Notes: generated from the sequence alone by a model not told the origin. A stretch of DNA of 51,986 bases from Nostocales cyanobacterium Centralia_MAG_434 (GCA_021324415.1 JAJPJF010000115.1:1-51986), one strand, 5' to 3'; shown: positions 25,501 to 34,929, numbered from the stretch's first letter. Translations and numbers: made by a program.

Positions 25501-27248
25501 TAATGGGCAAGTTGATTGCTGCGGATATTTAATTCTCGATAGCTGAGCTGTTGCTCCTCAAATACCAGGGCAATCGCATCAGGACTCTGCTCTACCATGC
25601 TTTCAAATAATTGATGGATGCACTTGTCTAGAGGATATTTAACCTGAGTATTGTTCCATTCAACTAATAACTGGTGTAACTCTGATGCACTTACCAGTGG
25701 TAAAGTTGCAATTCGTTGTTCTGGATTGGCAACTATACCCTCTAATAAAATTTGAAAATGCCTTATCATCCGGGTAACAGTAGCGTCATCAAATAAATCA
25801 GTGTTGTAAATGACAAAGCCGCTGATTCCTTCTGAACTATCTACCCATAAACCATTTTGAGCCTCTGGCTCCCACAGATGAAGCTCTAAATCAAAGCGCG
25901 TTGTCTCAATATCAAATTGCAAAGGTTTGAGAGTTAAACCTGGTAATTCTAGGGCTGATACAGGCGCATTTTGGAGGGCAAAGACTACTTGAAAAAGTGG
26001 ATTCTGGTTCAAGTTCCGTTCTGGGTGTAGTTCTTCTACCAGCTTTTCAAAAGGTAAATCTTGGTGAGCATAAGCTTGTAGCGCGACTTCTTTAACTCGA
26101 CTCAACAATTCCAGAAAAGTTGGATTCCCTGAGAAGTTAGTACGCAAAACTAAACTATTCACAAAAAAGGCAATCAATCCTTCAATTTCACTGCGATTGC
26201 GGTTGGCAATAGGTGAACCAACAGTAATATCTTCTTGTTGTGTGTAACGGTAGAGTAAAAGTTGAAATGCTGCCAGCAAAGTCATAAACAAGGTGACTCC
26301 TTCCTTCTGGGAAAGAGCTAAAAGGTCTTTGCTCAGGCTTTTTGGTAGTTTTAGTAATTGCCTTGCACCCCGGTAAGTTGGAACTGGCGATCGCGGTCTA
26401 TCGGTAGGTAGGTTAAGCATGGAAATGCCAGCCAAATGTTGTCGCCAGTAAGCTAGCTGAGATTCTAAAACTTCCCCTTGTAACCATTGGCGTTGCCAGT
26501 AAGCAAAATCTGCATATTGGATTGTCGGTTGCGGTAGGGGGGAAGGGCGATCGCAAGCATTGGCTGTATATAGTGCTACTATTTCTCGAATCAGCACCCC
26601 AATAGACCAACCATCAGAAACAATATGGTGCATATTTAGCACCAACACATGCTCAGCTGCATCCAACTGTAGCAGTGTAACTCGCAGCAGTGGTCCAGTT
26701 GATAAATTGAAAGGTCGTTGGGCTTCCTCGATAGTGAGTAGTCGTGTTTGCGTTTCACGTTCGGCTGGTGACAAATGCCGTAAATCTGTGACTGGTAATG
26801 ATATTTTTAATCTGGAATGAATGACCTGGACTGGTTGCCCATCAACCACCATAAAGGTTGTACGTAAAGCTTCATGACGCTGTACAATTTCTTGAAAAGT
26901 TTGTTTTAGTGCCCCTAAATTCAGCGAACCTGTTAGACGAAATGCGGCTGGGACATTGTAGAAAGGATTGTTGGGTACTAATTGGTCAAGAAACCAGAGT
27001 CGTTGTTGAGCAAACGAAAGAGGGAGATGTCTGTTGCGAGCAATAGGTACAAGAGGCGTGGAAGCGTGAGTGGACTGATAATTAGCTGCTTTAAGAAATT
27101 CAAGAATTTCTACTTTACGCTGTTGAATTTCTGCCCGTAGTTCTGCTGTCAGAACCGCTTCAGGGGCGTTACAGCGTAACTTTTCTCCATCCACAGAAAT
27201 CTGAATATCTAGGCTGCGAAGATGAGATAAAAACTCAACTATCTTCAA
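22527..27248 (-). CDS. NRPS module: TubC_N-C-A-NMT-PCP (predicted N-methyl-Leu)
   Basis: 1573 aa. A TubC-type docking domain spans 1-55; condensation domain ~75-510, with HHIVSDG at 207-213; adenylation ~530-1000, A3 YTSGSTGQPKG near 694; an N-methyltransferase inserted near 1040-1380 (VLEIGCGTGLM at ~1071); the A tail LTANGKVDRRALP; PCP with DNFFELGGHSLL near 1503. The specificity residues read by eye are DAWFLGNVV(K), a known leucine-type code. It ends in VPLSRESRRM, a stretch that normally leads into the next C domain, so it hands on to another protein. The start is TTG at 27248, supported by GGGGAGGT just upstream. There is no epimerase or thioesterase. Confidence 0.92.
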   Translation of the reverse strand: MKIVEFLSHLRSLDIQISVDGEKLRCNAPEAVLTAELRAEIQQRKVEILEFLKAANYQSTHASTPLVPIARNRHLPLSFAQQRLWFLDQLVPNNPFYNVPAAFRLTGSLNLGALKQTFQEIVQRHEALRTTFMVVDGQPVQVIHSRLKISLPVTDLRHLSPAERETQTRLLTIEEAQRPFNLSTGPLLRVTLLQLDAAEHVLVLNMHHIVSDGWSIGVLIREIVALYTANACDRPSPLPQPTIQYADFAYWQRQWLQGEVLESQLAYWRQHLAGISMLNLPTDRPRSPVPTYRGARQLLKLPKSLSKDLLALSQKEGVTLFMTLLAAFQLLLYRYTQQEDITVGSPIANRNRSEIEGLIAFFVNSLVLRTNFSGNPTFLELLSRVKEVALQAYAHQDLPFEKLVEELHPERNLNQNPLFQVVFALQNAPVSALELPGLTLKPLQFDIETTRFDLELHLWEPEAQNGLWVDSSEGISGFVIYNTDLFDDATVTRMIRHFQILLEGIVANPEQRIATLPLVSASELHQLLVEWNNTQVKYPLDKCIHQLFESMVEQSPDAIALVFEEQQLSYRELNIRSNQLAHYLIKLGVRNEVLVGLCVKPSFEMVIGMLGILKAGGAYMLLDPSYPSERLNFMLEDAQVSVLLAHKQWMTSIGNPNLQVVYLNQDWEILSQEIESNPTSNIQPDNLAYVVYTSGSTGQPKGVQIEHRSLLNLVFWHQKAFKVSPFERATQLAGIAFDACNWEIFPYLSAGASIYFIDDETRRSPEQLQDCLVSKAITMSFVPTPLAEKLLLLDWPDNAALRVLLTGGDQLKQYPSASHPFQVVNNYGPTENTVVTTSGYVPVSNCQDSFNPSFIAPTIGQAIANTQIYILDQHLQPVPIGIPGELYISGDGLARGYLNRLDLTKEKFISHPFNDKSNSRLYKTGDLARYRLDGNIDFLGRLDQQVKIRGYRIELGEIEAVLSQHPSVQQTIVITHEDAEQKLLVAYIALNAGYISDQDNMQLQNENEQVLQWQMVYNETYKQPGTDLDSTFNIVGWNSSFTNQPIPPEQMRAWVNNQVAQILALQPKQVLEIGCGTGLMLFRIAPHCTKYCGTDFSPTSLNYIQQQLTKQEVPQVKLYQKMATDFEEIEEAAFDTVILNSVVQYFPSIDYLIRVLEGALRATAPGGFIFIGDVRSLPLLSAFHASVQLYQAESSLTCEELRQRVQTQIFQETELVIDPAFFHALVQHFPQISDVQIQLMRGGDRNELTQFRYNVILHIGGESVNHTINNIEDDSLFDWHDDNLTVSRVHQFLIENQPKVLGITNVPNARVMAAVKTAEWLSSAENLRTVAQMRKALQEFDNLGVDPEDWYTLAHQLAYKVDISWSASNCEGRYDVVFVSQEAVDKKINFSRKMHLRSWQSYANNPLQMKAARKLVPQLQTYLAQRLPDYMIPSTFVVLDALPLTANGKVDRRALPKVELGKLEWAGTYAAPRTPIEEMLVKIFAEVLGLKQVGIHDNFFELGGHSLLATQFISRVRDSLHLELPLHTIFEAPTIAKLSQVVESFKASQIQSQAPALVPLSRESRRMKLSSLE

Positions 27249-27678
27249 AATTACCTCCCCTCGCAGCAGTTGTTGTTTAGTAGTTATTGACTAACCCAGT
27301 AGTTCTATCACACCGAGAACAGCACATAAATCATTCTTGAGGTTGAAAATTTCATGATTCTAGCGAGACAAGCGTTTGAATACCTGGGAATTGGTTAAAA
27401 TTTGCAATCTCCTATTTTCACTGTAGTAGCTGTATTAAGAGGCAGGTGTAATTACTCTCAATCAGGTAATTAAAAACATTATATATGCTGTACAATTAAG
27501 AATTGATACTTAAAACGTTTGTATTCTCACCTTAATGCAAGCACATCAAAATAAAGTTTTTGGAGCGTTGTGATAGTTTAAGGAGCATTAAGGTAAATCG
27601 CCAAAACTATTATCCTGCCTATATTTTTCGCTTTTTTAGCAATTTCTCAAATTTGGAAAAAAATGAGTGAATCGAGAG

Positions 27679-28176
27679 TTATTTGTCTTCAAAGATGCTA
27701 TCAAACAGCGATCGCTTGACTCTGAAATTAATTGCCACTAGCTGTTGATAAAGTTGCTCTAAGCTATCAATGGTAATTTTACCATCTGCCTGAAGTTTCT
27801 TGATGACTGCGAGAGTCCCCTTCACTTGCAGCCCTAACCGAATTGCTTCCTTTCGAGCCGCGTTGTCATCTAAAATAATGTAATCACATGGCAGTTCAAT
27901 ACCTAAAGCAATGGCTTCTGACTCTCCTAAACCTAGTCGTGCATTTAGACTGTTAGCTAAAAAAGTTAGCTTAATCGCTCTGGGTGTTATCTTAACTAAA
28001 TCAATCAACTGTTGCACGGATTGACTAGCTTTGTCCGATTTAGCAGAAATTTCCTCTGCCACAAACATTGGTAGATAAAATTCATTGGCAGAGTCAACAA
28101 AAGTATTGAGAAATCCTAGACGCGCTAGAAAAATTAATGGGGATGAGTTAAAGACTATTAACACATTCCTTACCAA
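27679..28176 (-). CDS. DUF3368 / PIN-like toxin
   Basis: A 165-aa protein. NSSPLIFLARLG near the N-terminus, 'GLGESEAIALG' at ~92 and 'ILDDNAARKEAIRLGLQVKGTLAVI' at ~120 are the three acidic/nucleotide motifs of the DUF3368 branch of PIN nucleases. As in many DUF3368 proteins, the first motif has Asn rather than Asp. The upstream antitoxin-like gene overlaps it by 7 bp if the TTG at 28176 is used; a GTG at 28164 would leave 5 bp between them. The pair lies between two NRPS genes on the same strand. Confidence 0.8.
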   Translation of the reverse strand: MVRNVLIVFNSSPLIFLARLGFLNTFVDSANEFYLPMFVAEEISAKSDKASQSVQQLIDLVKITPRAIKLTFLANSLNARLGLGESEAIALGIELPCDYIILDDNAARKEAIRLGLQVKGTLAVIKKLQADGKITIDSLEQLYQQLVAINFRVKRSLFDSIFEDK

Positions 28177-28409
28177 TCCTTTTCAAGTGCAACATCTTGT
28201 GAAGTTAGATAGGAAAACTCTAAACCCATGATGTCTAATAACTCTAAAAAGATATTGGGTTCCATTTCCATCATTTCTGCTGCTTTTTTTAAGCTAATCA
28301 CTCGCGAAAATAATGCTCCAAGCACAAACAGAAAAGTTTCTTTCTGCTCAATATCATTGAACAATTGAACTTCTGCCGCCACGCTTCTCAGTGCTTCTCT
28401 ATTAGTCAT
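28170..28409 (-). CDS. UPF0175-like antitoxin
   Basis: A 79-aa protein. The core 'FLFVLGALFSRVISLKKAAEMMEMEPNIFLELLDIMGLEFSY' fits the UPF0175 pattern (short helix, S-x-x-KAAE-helix, then E-L-L-x-x-x-x-I/L). UPF0175 genes are regularly coupled to DUF3368 toxins, as here. The start is ATG at 28409. It probably autoregulates the pair. Confidence 0.75.
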   Translation of the reverse strand: MTNREALRSVAAEVQLFNDIEQKETFLFVLGALFSRVISLKKAAEMMEMEPNIFLELLDIMGLEFSYLTSQDVALEKDW

Positions 28410-28713
28410 AAATCTGTTAGATAAGTTTAAGAGTAATCTTACACTTAAAAGCCTTCAGAAGAAAGCAGATGCTCTTGGTTTTCAACTTGTCCCTAAAACT
28501 GAAGATAAATCAAACACACACTTTTCTCAAACCTCTGCTACATAGGCTTTGCAGCATATATTTCTTGAAAGAGGGATAGAATACAATTTTGTTTGTAGAG
28601 TTGAGCAACTGTTCGGCTTTAACACCAACTAAACTACTGCCCTGCCAAACAAATGCTGACAAGTTTTGTGGAGGACAGCATCTAGGTATTCATTATAGGC
28701 AGGCTCACCCAAT

Positions 28714-28857
28714 TCAGTGAATTCTGGAGCATCCGCAAAATGATCCGTATAAAATGACCATATTAAGCTCTCCATCAATGAGTTCATAGCGTGTGCTATC
28801 CCCATATTGGGAGATAAAATCCTCAAAGCTCGGTGGTTTAGGTGGGGTGTAGGTCAT
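28714..28857 (-). pseudogene. Uma2-family (DUF820) nuclease remnant
   Basis: From ATG 28857 the frame reads MTYTPPKPPSFEDFISQYG, then STRYELIDGEL, the start of a Uma2/DUF820 protein including the 'YELIDGE' motif. The sequence then becomes unrelated and stops after 47 codons; family members are about 180-200 aa. A second frame (28629-28826) continues with protein-like sequence ending LFGRAVV, which is consistent with a frameshifted or rearranged relic. Confidence 0.6.
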
Positions 28858-28966
28858 AGGTCGTGTTGCTTCGGAAGTAGCTTAATTATAAAAGACCTAC
28901 GTCGGAGGAGTAAGACATGTGGCATAGGCAGAAAACAACAGTTTGTAGTTTGGTAGAGCCCTCAGA

Positions 28967-31900
28967 TCAAAATTCTACTTCTTCTCGTTCTTTTTTTGTC
29001 GTTCTATTCTGGCTCAAACCTTTTTTTGCCCAAGACATTGTATCGATGTGTCTAGCAAGTTGTTCAACAGTCGGTGCTTCAAACAAATTACGTACAGATA
29101 AATCTATTTGGAAGGTATCCCGTATTCTTGAAACTAACTGAGTCGCTAGTAGAGAATGACCACCCAGTTCAAAGAAATGATCACGGGTACCTACTTGCTT
29201 TTTTCCCAAAACCTGAGCCCAAATTTCTACAAGCAATCCTTCAACTTGTGAGCGTGGTGCCACATAATCTGGTTGAGTAAAAGTAAATGTGTCAGGTGTG
29301 GGTAAAGCACGGCGATCCACTTTGCCGTTGGGTGTTAGTGGTAAAGATTCCAGTATTATATAAGCTCTTGGCACCATGTATTCTGGTAAGTTTTCTTTGA
29401 GAAATTGTCCGACTAAAAACACTAATGTTTGTGTATCTTGTGTTGATTTATGTGATTGATTAGGAATAATATAAGCTATCAAATACTTATCATCAGGTAT
29501 ATCTTCATTAAAAAGAACTACTGTTTCTTTCACTACTGGATGTAAATTCAACACCGCTTCAATCTCACCCAATTCGACTCGGAATCCACGAATTTTTACT
29601 TGATTGTCAATGCGGCCTAAAAATTCAATATTACCATTTGGTAAATAACGACCTAAATCACCTGTTTTGTAAAGACGTGAGCCAAGCTTATAAACAAAAG
29701 GATTAGAAATGAAACATTCGGCAGTTAATTCAGGGCGGTTGATATATCCTCGTGCCAATCCATCACCCCCAATGTACAATTCACCAACAACGCCAATTGG
29801 TAAAGGTTGTAAATAGGGATCTAGTAGATAAATTTGTGTGTTTGCAATTGGGCAACCAATGGGAATAGATGTAGCTGATTCTGAAATTTCTTTTGCATAG
29901 TAATAAGAAGAAAATGTTGTACCCTCTGTAGGGCCATAAACATGAATTAAGTGTTGGGGTGGACCATGTTTAATAACCTTTTTGACCCATCTTGGATCAA
30001 CAGACTCGCCACCAAATAGCAAGTATCTTAATGAAGAAAAAGCTTGTGGGATATCTCTAGTGATTTGCTGGAATAAAGCAGTTGTCAAAAATAGGACAGT
30101 GATACTTTTTTGCTGTAGCTGAAATGCAAACTCATGAGGTGAAAGGGCTATATCTTTATTGATGCCAACGAGTTGAGCCCCGTTCAGTAGCGCTCCCCAA
30201 ATCTCGAAAGTAACAGCATCAAAAGAAGTGTTGGCAGCTTGCGCAATTTTGTCATGAGATTCTAATGTTATATAGTTGGTGTTACATACCAACCTAATGA
30301 CAGCTTTATGGCTGACACTTACACCCTTAGGTTTTCCCGTAGAACCAGAGGTGTAAATGACATACGCTAAATTAGCACTAATAACACTGCTTTTGAGGTT
30401 TTCTTCGCTTTCTTGAGCAAGAATTTCCTTCATTTCATCCAAGCAAATAATTGGATGTAAGAATTTCTCAAAATGCTTGATAAATTTTTCTTGTATTATC
30501 AATATTGAAACTTGTGCATCTTTAAGTATAAACTTTAGGCGTTCTTGTGGATATCTAGGGTCTAATGGAACATACGTTCCTCCTGCTTTGAGAATTCCCA
30601 GCAATCCCACAATGAATTCTACAGACTGTTCAATACAAATACCTACTAAAACTTCAGAAGTAACACCTACTCTTTGTAAATGATGCGCTAGTTTATTACT
30701 ATAATTATTTAACTCTCGATAAGTGATTTGCTGATTCTCAAAACTTATTGCTGTAGAATCAGGATTCTTCTCTACCTGATTTTCAAACAACTGATGAATA
30801 CATTTATCTTGAGGGTAATCTACATGATTGTGGTTCCATTCTACTAATATTCGATTTAGCTCCTGTGCACTTAATAGTGGTAACTGGGAAATATGTTCGT
30901 TTGGATTTTCAACAATGCCTGATAGCAGTGTTTGAAAATGTTCTATCATTCGGGTAATTGTCGTTTTGTCAAACAAATCTGTGTTGTAAACAATTACACC
31001 TCTAATACCATCAGAAGAATTCCAGTTAGTACCCCATAAACTTCTAAAGTCTTCAGAAGCTCTCCATAGGTACAACTCTAAATCAAAACGTGTTTTTTTA
31101 AAATCAATATTTATAAAGCTAGGTATTAATCCTGGCAGTGTTAGTGCTGGCATTGGTGCGTTTTGAAACGCAAACACGACTTGAAATAGAGGATGATAAC
31201 CTAAATTTCTCTCTGGTTGTAATTCTTCTACTAGCCTTTCAAAAGGCAAATCTTGATGGCCATAAGCTCCTAGTGTGACTGCCCGTACCCTACGAAGCAG
31301 TTCCCGAAAAGTAGGATTTCCAGATAAGTTGGTACGCAATACTAAGCTATTGACAAAAAAACCAATGAGCCCTTCAATTTCACTTCGGTTGCGGTTAGCA
31401 ATTGGCGAACCTACAGCAATATCTGCTTGATATGTATAACGATAGAGCAGTGTCTGAAAGGCTGCGAGTAGAGTCATAAATAAAGTAGCACTTTCTTGCT
31501 GAGAAAGTGCTTGAAGTGCATTAGTTAGCGTTTGCGGTATCTCTAAAAATTCTGTTGCTCCTTGGTAGTTTTGTATTTGCGATCGCGGTCTATCGGTAGG
31601 CAGATGCAACATGGCAATATCTTTTAATTGCTGTCGCCAGTAGGTTAATTGGGTTTGTAGGGGTGAGACACCATTGACATCAGTAGCTTGCAGCCATTCG
31701 CGTTGCCAGTGAGTAAAGTCGGCATACTGAACAGGTAGTTCTGGTAGGGGTGAAGGCTTATTGTGGGCAAAAGCTGCATACAGGATTCCCAATTCCTGAA
31801 TCAGCACCCCAATAGACCAATCATCACAGATAATATGGTGCATATTCAGCACTAGGATAGATTCTCTCGCCGAGAGAACAAGTAGCATGACTCGCAGCAA

Positions 31901-32260
31901 TGGCCCTGTAGACAAATCAAATGGACGTTCTATCTCTGCAGCAAGAATGCGTTTTGCTTCAGCCTCGCGTTCATCGACTGGCAATGTCTGGAGGTTTAAC
32001 ACGTTAAGGGGTATTGTTTGGCTGCAGGCGATCGCTTGTAGGGGTTGTCCATTTAATACCTTAAATGTGGTGCGTAAGGTTTCGTGACGACGTACAATTT
32101 CCTTCAATGTCCGCTCTAGTGCAGCTATTTTCAGCGAGCCTGTTAAACGGATGACTGTGGGTACATTATAAATAGTGTTGTCGGGGATCAACTGGTCGAT
32201 AAACCACAGCCTTTGTTGGGCAAAAGATAGGGGGAAAATAAAAACTTCTTCAGAGGACAT
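28967..32260 (-). CDS. NRPS module: C-A-PCP (predicted Ile/Val-like substrate)
   Basis: About 1097 aa from ATG 32260 (a GTG lies one codon before). Condensation domain ~8-440; adenylation ~465-960, A3 YTSGSTGKPKG near 639; PCP DHFFELGGHSLL near 1029; C-terminal tail rich in Lys/Arg/Glu. The A-domain residues read by eye are DAFFLGVTF(K), which points to a branched aliphatic amino acid such as Ile. The condensation motif reads HHIICDD instead of the usual HHxxxDG: the second His and catalytic-region Asp are kept, but Gly is replaced by Asp. There is no epimerase, methyltransferase or thioesterase. An upstream partner is needed because the gene begins with a C domain. Confidence 0.92.
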   Translation of the reverse strand: MSSEEVFIFPLSFAQQRLWFIDQLIPDNTIYNVPTVIRLTGSLKIAALERTLKEIVRRHETLRTTFKVLNGQPLQAIACSQTIPLNVLNLQTLPVDEREAEAKRILAAEIERPFDLSTGPLLRVMLLVLSARESILVLNMHHIICDDWSIGVLIQELGILYAAFAHNKPSPLPELPVQYADFTHWQREWLQATDVNGVSPLQTQLTYWRQQLKDIAMLHLPTDRPRSQIQNYQGATEFLEIPQTLTNALQALSQQESATLFMTLLAAFQTLLYRYTYQADIAVGSPIANRNRSEIEGLIGFFVNSLVLRTNLSGNPTFRELLRRVRAVTLGAYGHQDLPFERLVEELQPERNLGYHPLFQVVFAFQNAPMPALTLPGLIPSFINIDFKKTRFDLELYLWRASEDFRSLWGTNWNSSDGIRGVIVYNTDLFDKTTITRMIEHFQTLLSGIVENPNEHISQLPLLSAQELNRILVEWNHNHVDYPQDKCIHQLFENQVEKNPDSTAISFENQQITYRELNNYSNKLAHHLQRVGVTSEVLVGICIEQSVEFIVGLLGILKAGGTYVPLDPRYPQERLKFILKDAQVSILIIQEKFIKHFEKFLHPIICLDEMKEILAQESEENLKSSVISANLAYVIYTSGSTGKPKGVSVSHKAVIRLVCNTNYITLESHDKIAQAANTSFDAVTFEIWGALLNGAQLVGINKDIALSPHEFAFQLQQKSITVLFLTTALFQQITRDIPQAFSSLRYLLFGGESVDPRWVKKVIKHGPPQHLIHVYGPTEGTTFSSYYYAKEISESATSIPIGCPIANTQIYLLDPYLQPLPIGVVGELYIGGDGLARGYINRPELTAECFISNPFVYKLGSRLYKTGDLGRYLPNGNIEFLGRIDNQVKIRGFRVELGEIEAVLNLHPVVKETVVLFNEDIPDDKYLIAYIIPNQSHKSTQDTQTLVFLVGQFLKENLPEYMVPRAYIILESLPLTPNGKVDRRALPTPDTFTFTQPDYVAPRSQVEGLLVEIWAQVLGKKQVGTRDHFFELGGHSLLATQLVSRIRDTFQIDLSVRNLFEAPTVEQLARHIDTMSWAKKGLSQNRTTKKEREEVEF

Positions 32261-32277
32261 CACATGAACTTACGTAT

Positions 32278-32325
32278 ACTAGGGGGCATGGGGAATAGGG
32301 GCATAGGGCATAGAAAAATAGTCTA
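32278..32325. repeat. G-rich low-complexity spacer
   Basis: Imperfect repeats of GGGGCATAG-like units between the NRPS and TPR genes. Such strings are frequent in cyanobacterial spacers; no function is evident. Confidence 0.5.
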
Positions 32326-32370
32326 TTCATGCCATAAATGAGATAGGGCGGGAACGTTATCTTAAATTGC

Positions 32371-33048
32371 TTATCGCTGCATCTGCTGGATGAGGGTTTG
32401 TACTTGTTGATAACCTTCAGTGTTTCCTTGTTGCTGAAAGAGTCTTGCTGCCACTTGTAGATCTTTAACAGCGTGTTTACTGTCTCCTAGAGCATAGTAA
32501 GCAAGCCCCCGGTTACCATAAGTATCAGCCCGATTGGCATTGATTTTAAGGGCATGGTTAAAGTTGGCAACTGCCAGCTTGTGCTTTCCTAATTTAAGGT
32601 TGGCAAGTCCAAGATTATAGTAGCCATCTTCAAACTGTGGATCTAGTTTGATTGTCTGGTTGAAGTCGGCAAGCGCTGCAGGGAGATTTCCTGTCTCCGC
32701 ATAAGCTGTTCCTCTTCCGTTGTAAGCTTCTGTATGGTTGGGATTAAGGTGTAGTGCCAAAGTAAAATCAGCGATCGCTGTTTTAGAATCTCCTGATTGT
32801 GCTCGTGCCAGACCTCGGAGACAGTAGCCTTCATAATATTGAGGATTCAATCGTACTACCTGATTGAAATCCTGAATAGCACTGCTGAAATTGCCGATTT
32901 TAAGTTTTTGTAACCCCTGATTATAATATTCTTGGAAACTGACTAGCTTAGTTGATACTTCTGGAAGTTGTGCATGAACCACAGCAGGTATTCCTCCTAA
33001 GATACTCGTTATTCCCAAAATTGCGAGCGCCTGCTTGATATGGTTCAT
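32371..33048 (-). CDS. Exported TPR-repeat protein
   Basis: A 225-aa protein. The signal peptide is at 1-26 (ending VVHAQ). Five to six tetratricopeptide repeats follow from ~40 to 205, for example 'EAYNGRGTAYAETGNLPAAL' and 'DGYYNLGLANLKLGKHKLAV', with the W/G/Y/A/P spacing typical of TPRs. It is a periplasmic or thylakoid-lumen scaffold with no enzymatic motif. The ATG has a strong RBS (AGGAGGT, 8 bp upstream). It is on the same strand as the NRPS genes, but I see no reason to link it to peptide synthesis. Confidence 0.85.
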   Translation of the reverse strand: MNHIKQALAILGITSILGGIPAVVHAQLPEVSTKLVSFQEYYNQGLQKLKIGNFSSAIQDFNQVVRLNPQYYEGYCLRGLARAQSGDSKTAIADFTLALHLNPNHTEAYNGRGTAYAETGNLPAALADFNQTIKLDPQFEDGYYNLGLANLKLGKHKLAVANFNHALKINANRADTYGNRGLAYYALGDSKHAVKDLQVAARLFQQQGNTEGYQQVQTLIQQMQR

Positions 33049-33232
33049 AGCTTTACCTCCTAAAGCAATGTTTTCCTTACCCTTATTCTAATGAAGCAAC
33101 GCACGTATGCAACCTGTCATCCAGCACCGGAGAAAACAATTTGCTAAACGTACTCAACAGATCAATGCTTATTAGATAACAGCTACTAACGCTTGCCATT
33201 AACTTCAAATCAGCACTCAGCCTAAATCATTT

Positions 33233-33337
33233 CTTGCCAGTGATGTACAAGCGCTTGCTGCAGCAGACATCAGCTTTGCTGTAGAGGGAATTGATATTGC
33301 TTTAGAGACAGCAGATATGACGATAGTAAAACGATAG
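33233..33337 (+). pseudogene. P-type heavy-metal ATPase C-terminal remnant
   Basis: A short plus-strand frame reads QALAAADISFAVEGIDIALE and then TADMTIVKR before a stop. This resembles the hinge and following segment (…D-A-P-A-L-A-x-A-D-x-G-I-A-…-D-x-A-x-E-x-A-D) of CopA/ZntA-type ATPases. Everything upstream is missing. A lost metal-export gene next to the arsenic genes is plausible. Confidence 0.55.
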
Positions 33338-33416
33338 GGGCAATTGCATAGAAGCACTTCATCGGTGCAATGAACCCGTCCCAGTGGTAGGAAGTACATG
33401 ATTTAAATTGTCATTT

Positions 33417-33830
33417 TCATCCAGCAGGCGCACATTCTTGCTTAAGAGATTCAATCAGGTGAATGACTCGCTCTTTAACTTCATCGCGCACTCTGGGAAA
33501 AATTTCTGGCTCCTCGGCCGGATCATCTAATTGCCAGTCTTCAAATACCTCACGGGTTACCCACCCCGGCGGAAGATTTACGCCGCAACCACACAAGGAA
33601 ATAACAATATCAAAATCCTCCGGCTTAAAATTTGCCAGTGGCTTTGAAGTCTGATCACTAATGTCAATGCCAACAGTTTGCATGGTGGCGATTGCGCCTG
33701 GATTGACTTGGCTGGCTTCCAATCCAGAACTTGTCACTTCCACCAAGCCTAAGCCAAGTGTTTTAGCAAAGCCTTCTGCCATTTGGGAACGAGCAGAATT
33801 CTTTTTGCAGACAAACATCACACGTTTCAT
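33417..33830 (-). CDS. arsC: Arsenate reductase (low-molecular-weight phosphatase fold)
   Basis: A 137-aa protein. The N-terminal phosphatase-like loop VCKKNSARSQ holds nucleophile Cys8; SLCGCGVNLPP supplies Cys80 and Cys82; the late 'DWQLDDP' carries the general acid. It strongly resembles the Synechocystis arsenate reductase, which reduces As(V) to As(III) with glutathione/glutaredoxin. It lies 31 bp behind the ACR3 gene in the same operon, so arsenite produced is exported at once. Confidence 0.92.
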   Translation of the reverse strand: MKRVMFVCKKNSARSQMAEGFAKTLGLGLVEVTSSGLEASQVNPGAIATMQTVGIDISDQTSKPLANFKPEDFDIVISLCGCGVNLPPGWVTREVFEDWQLDDPAEEPEIFPRVRDEVKERVIHLIESLKQECAPAG

Positions 33831-33861
33831 GATTTAAATCCTTTGCTAATGCCACACTTTG

Positions 33862-34929
33862 CTACAACACTTCTGATTCGGATGCACTGAAATAGTGTCT
33901 CTGGAACCAAAAGGCAACGTTCACCAAGCTAATCAAGACTGGCACTTCTACCAAGGGACCGACAACAGCGGCAAATGCTGCACCAGAATTAATTCCAAAC
34001 ACAGCAACAGCAACAGCGATCGCTAACTCAAAATTGTTACCTGCGGCAGTAAACGCTACACTTGCTGCTCTAGAATAGTCTGCCTTGATGCGCCACGCCA
34101 TGTAGAAGCTAAGCAAAAACATCAAGATAAAGTAGATGATCAGTGGGATGGCAATCCGAACCACATCCAACGGAATCTGAACGATCAAATTCCCTTTCAA
34201 GCTGAACATGACCATGATTGTAAACAACAAGGCAATTAGTGTGATGGGGCTAATTTTAGGAACAAACTCCTCATGATACCAGTGTTTGCTCTTTGCTTTT
34301 ACTAGAAAGAAGCGAGTAAAATAGCCGGCTGAAAAAGGAATGCCAAGATAGAAGAAAACACTTTTAGCAATCTCCGCAATACTGATATTGACGACACTTC
34401 CTTTCAAGCCAAAAAGTGGTGGTAGCACACTGATGAAGAACCACGCATACGGACTGTAAAAGATGACTTGAAAGATGCTGTTGAAGGCAACTAAGCCTGC
34501 TGTGTACTCACTATTCCCCCGCGCTAGGTCACTCCACACGACCACCATCGCAATACACCGGGCCAATCCAATTAAGATCAACCCCACCATATATTCTGGG
34601 TAGCTACGCAGCAAAGTAATTGCTAGCACAAACATCAGAGTCGGTCCCATAATCCAATTCTGAAGTAGCGATAGACTAAGAATTTTTCCATTACGAAAAA
34701 CATCTCCTAATTCTTCATATCGCACCTTAGCAAGGGGTGGATACATCATCAGAATCAAGCCAATAGCTATTGGTATATTAGTCGTTCCGACCTGGAAATG
34801 GTTGATAAATCTTTCTATCCCAGGAAGAAAATAGCCTAGGCTCACCCCGACCGCCATCGCTAGAAAAATCCACAAAGTCAAGTAGCCATCAACAAAAGAA
34901 AGTTGTTTGGAAATAGTTTTTGATTTCAT
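33862..34929 (-). CDS. acr3: ACR3-family arsenite efflux permease
   Basis: About 355 aa from ATG 34929 (a TTG at 34941 is possible). Ten hydrophobic segments. The ACR3 hallmarks are present: '[22 protein letters not shown]', with the essential Cys in TM4, and '[20 protein letters not shown]', with the conserved NNFE in TM9. It is an inner-membrane As(III)/H+ antiporter. It is preceded by two ArsR-type operators at 35015-35061 and followed by arsC. Confidence 0.93.
   Translation of the reverse strand: MKSKTISKQLSFVDGYLTLWIFLAMAVGVSLGYFLPGIERFINHFQVGTTNIPIAIGLILMMYPPLAKVRYEELGDVFRNGKILSLSLLQNWIMGPTLMFVLAITLLRSYPEYMVGLILIGLARCIAMVVVWSDLARGNSEYTAGLVAFNSIFQVIFYSPYAWFFISVLPPLFGLKGSVVNISIAEIAKSVFFYLGIPFSAGYFTRFFLVKAKSKHWYHEEFVPKISPITLIALLFTIMVMFSLKGNLIVQIPLDVVRIAIPLIIYFILMFLLSFYMAWRIKADYSRAASVAFTAAGNNFELAIAVAVAVFGINSGAAFAAVVGPLVEVPVLISLVNVAFWFQRHYFSASESEVL

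Noticed and set aside
33217-33399. 60-aa minus-strand ORF
   Set aside because: It is antisense to the P-type ATPase remnant, whose plus-strand frame explains the sequence.
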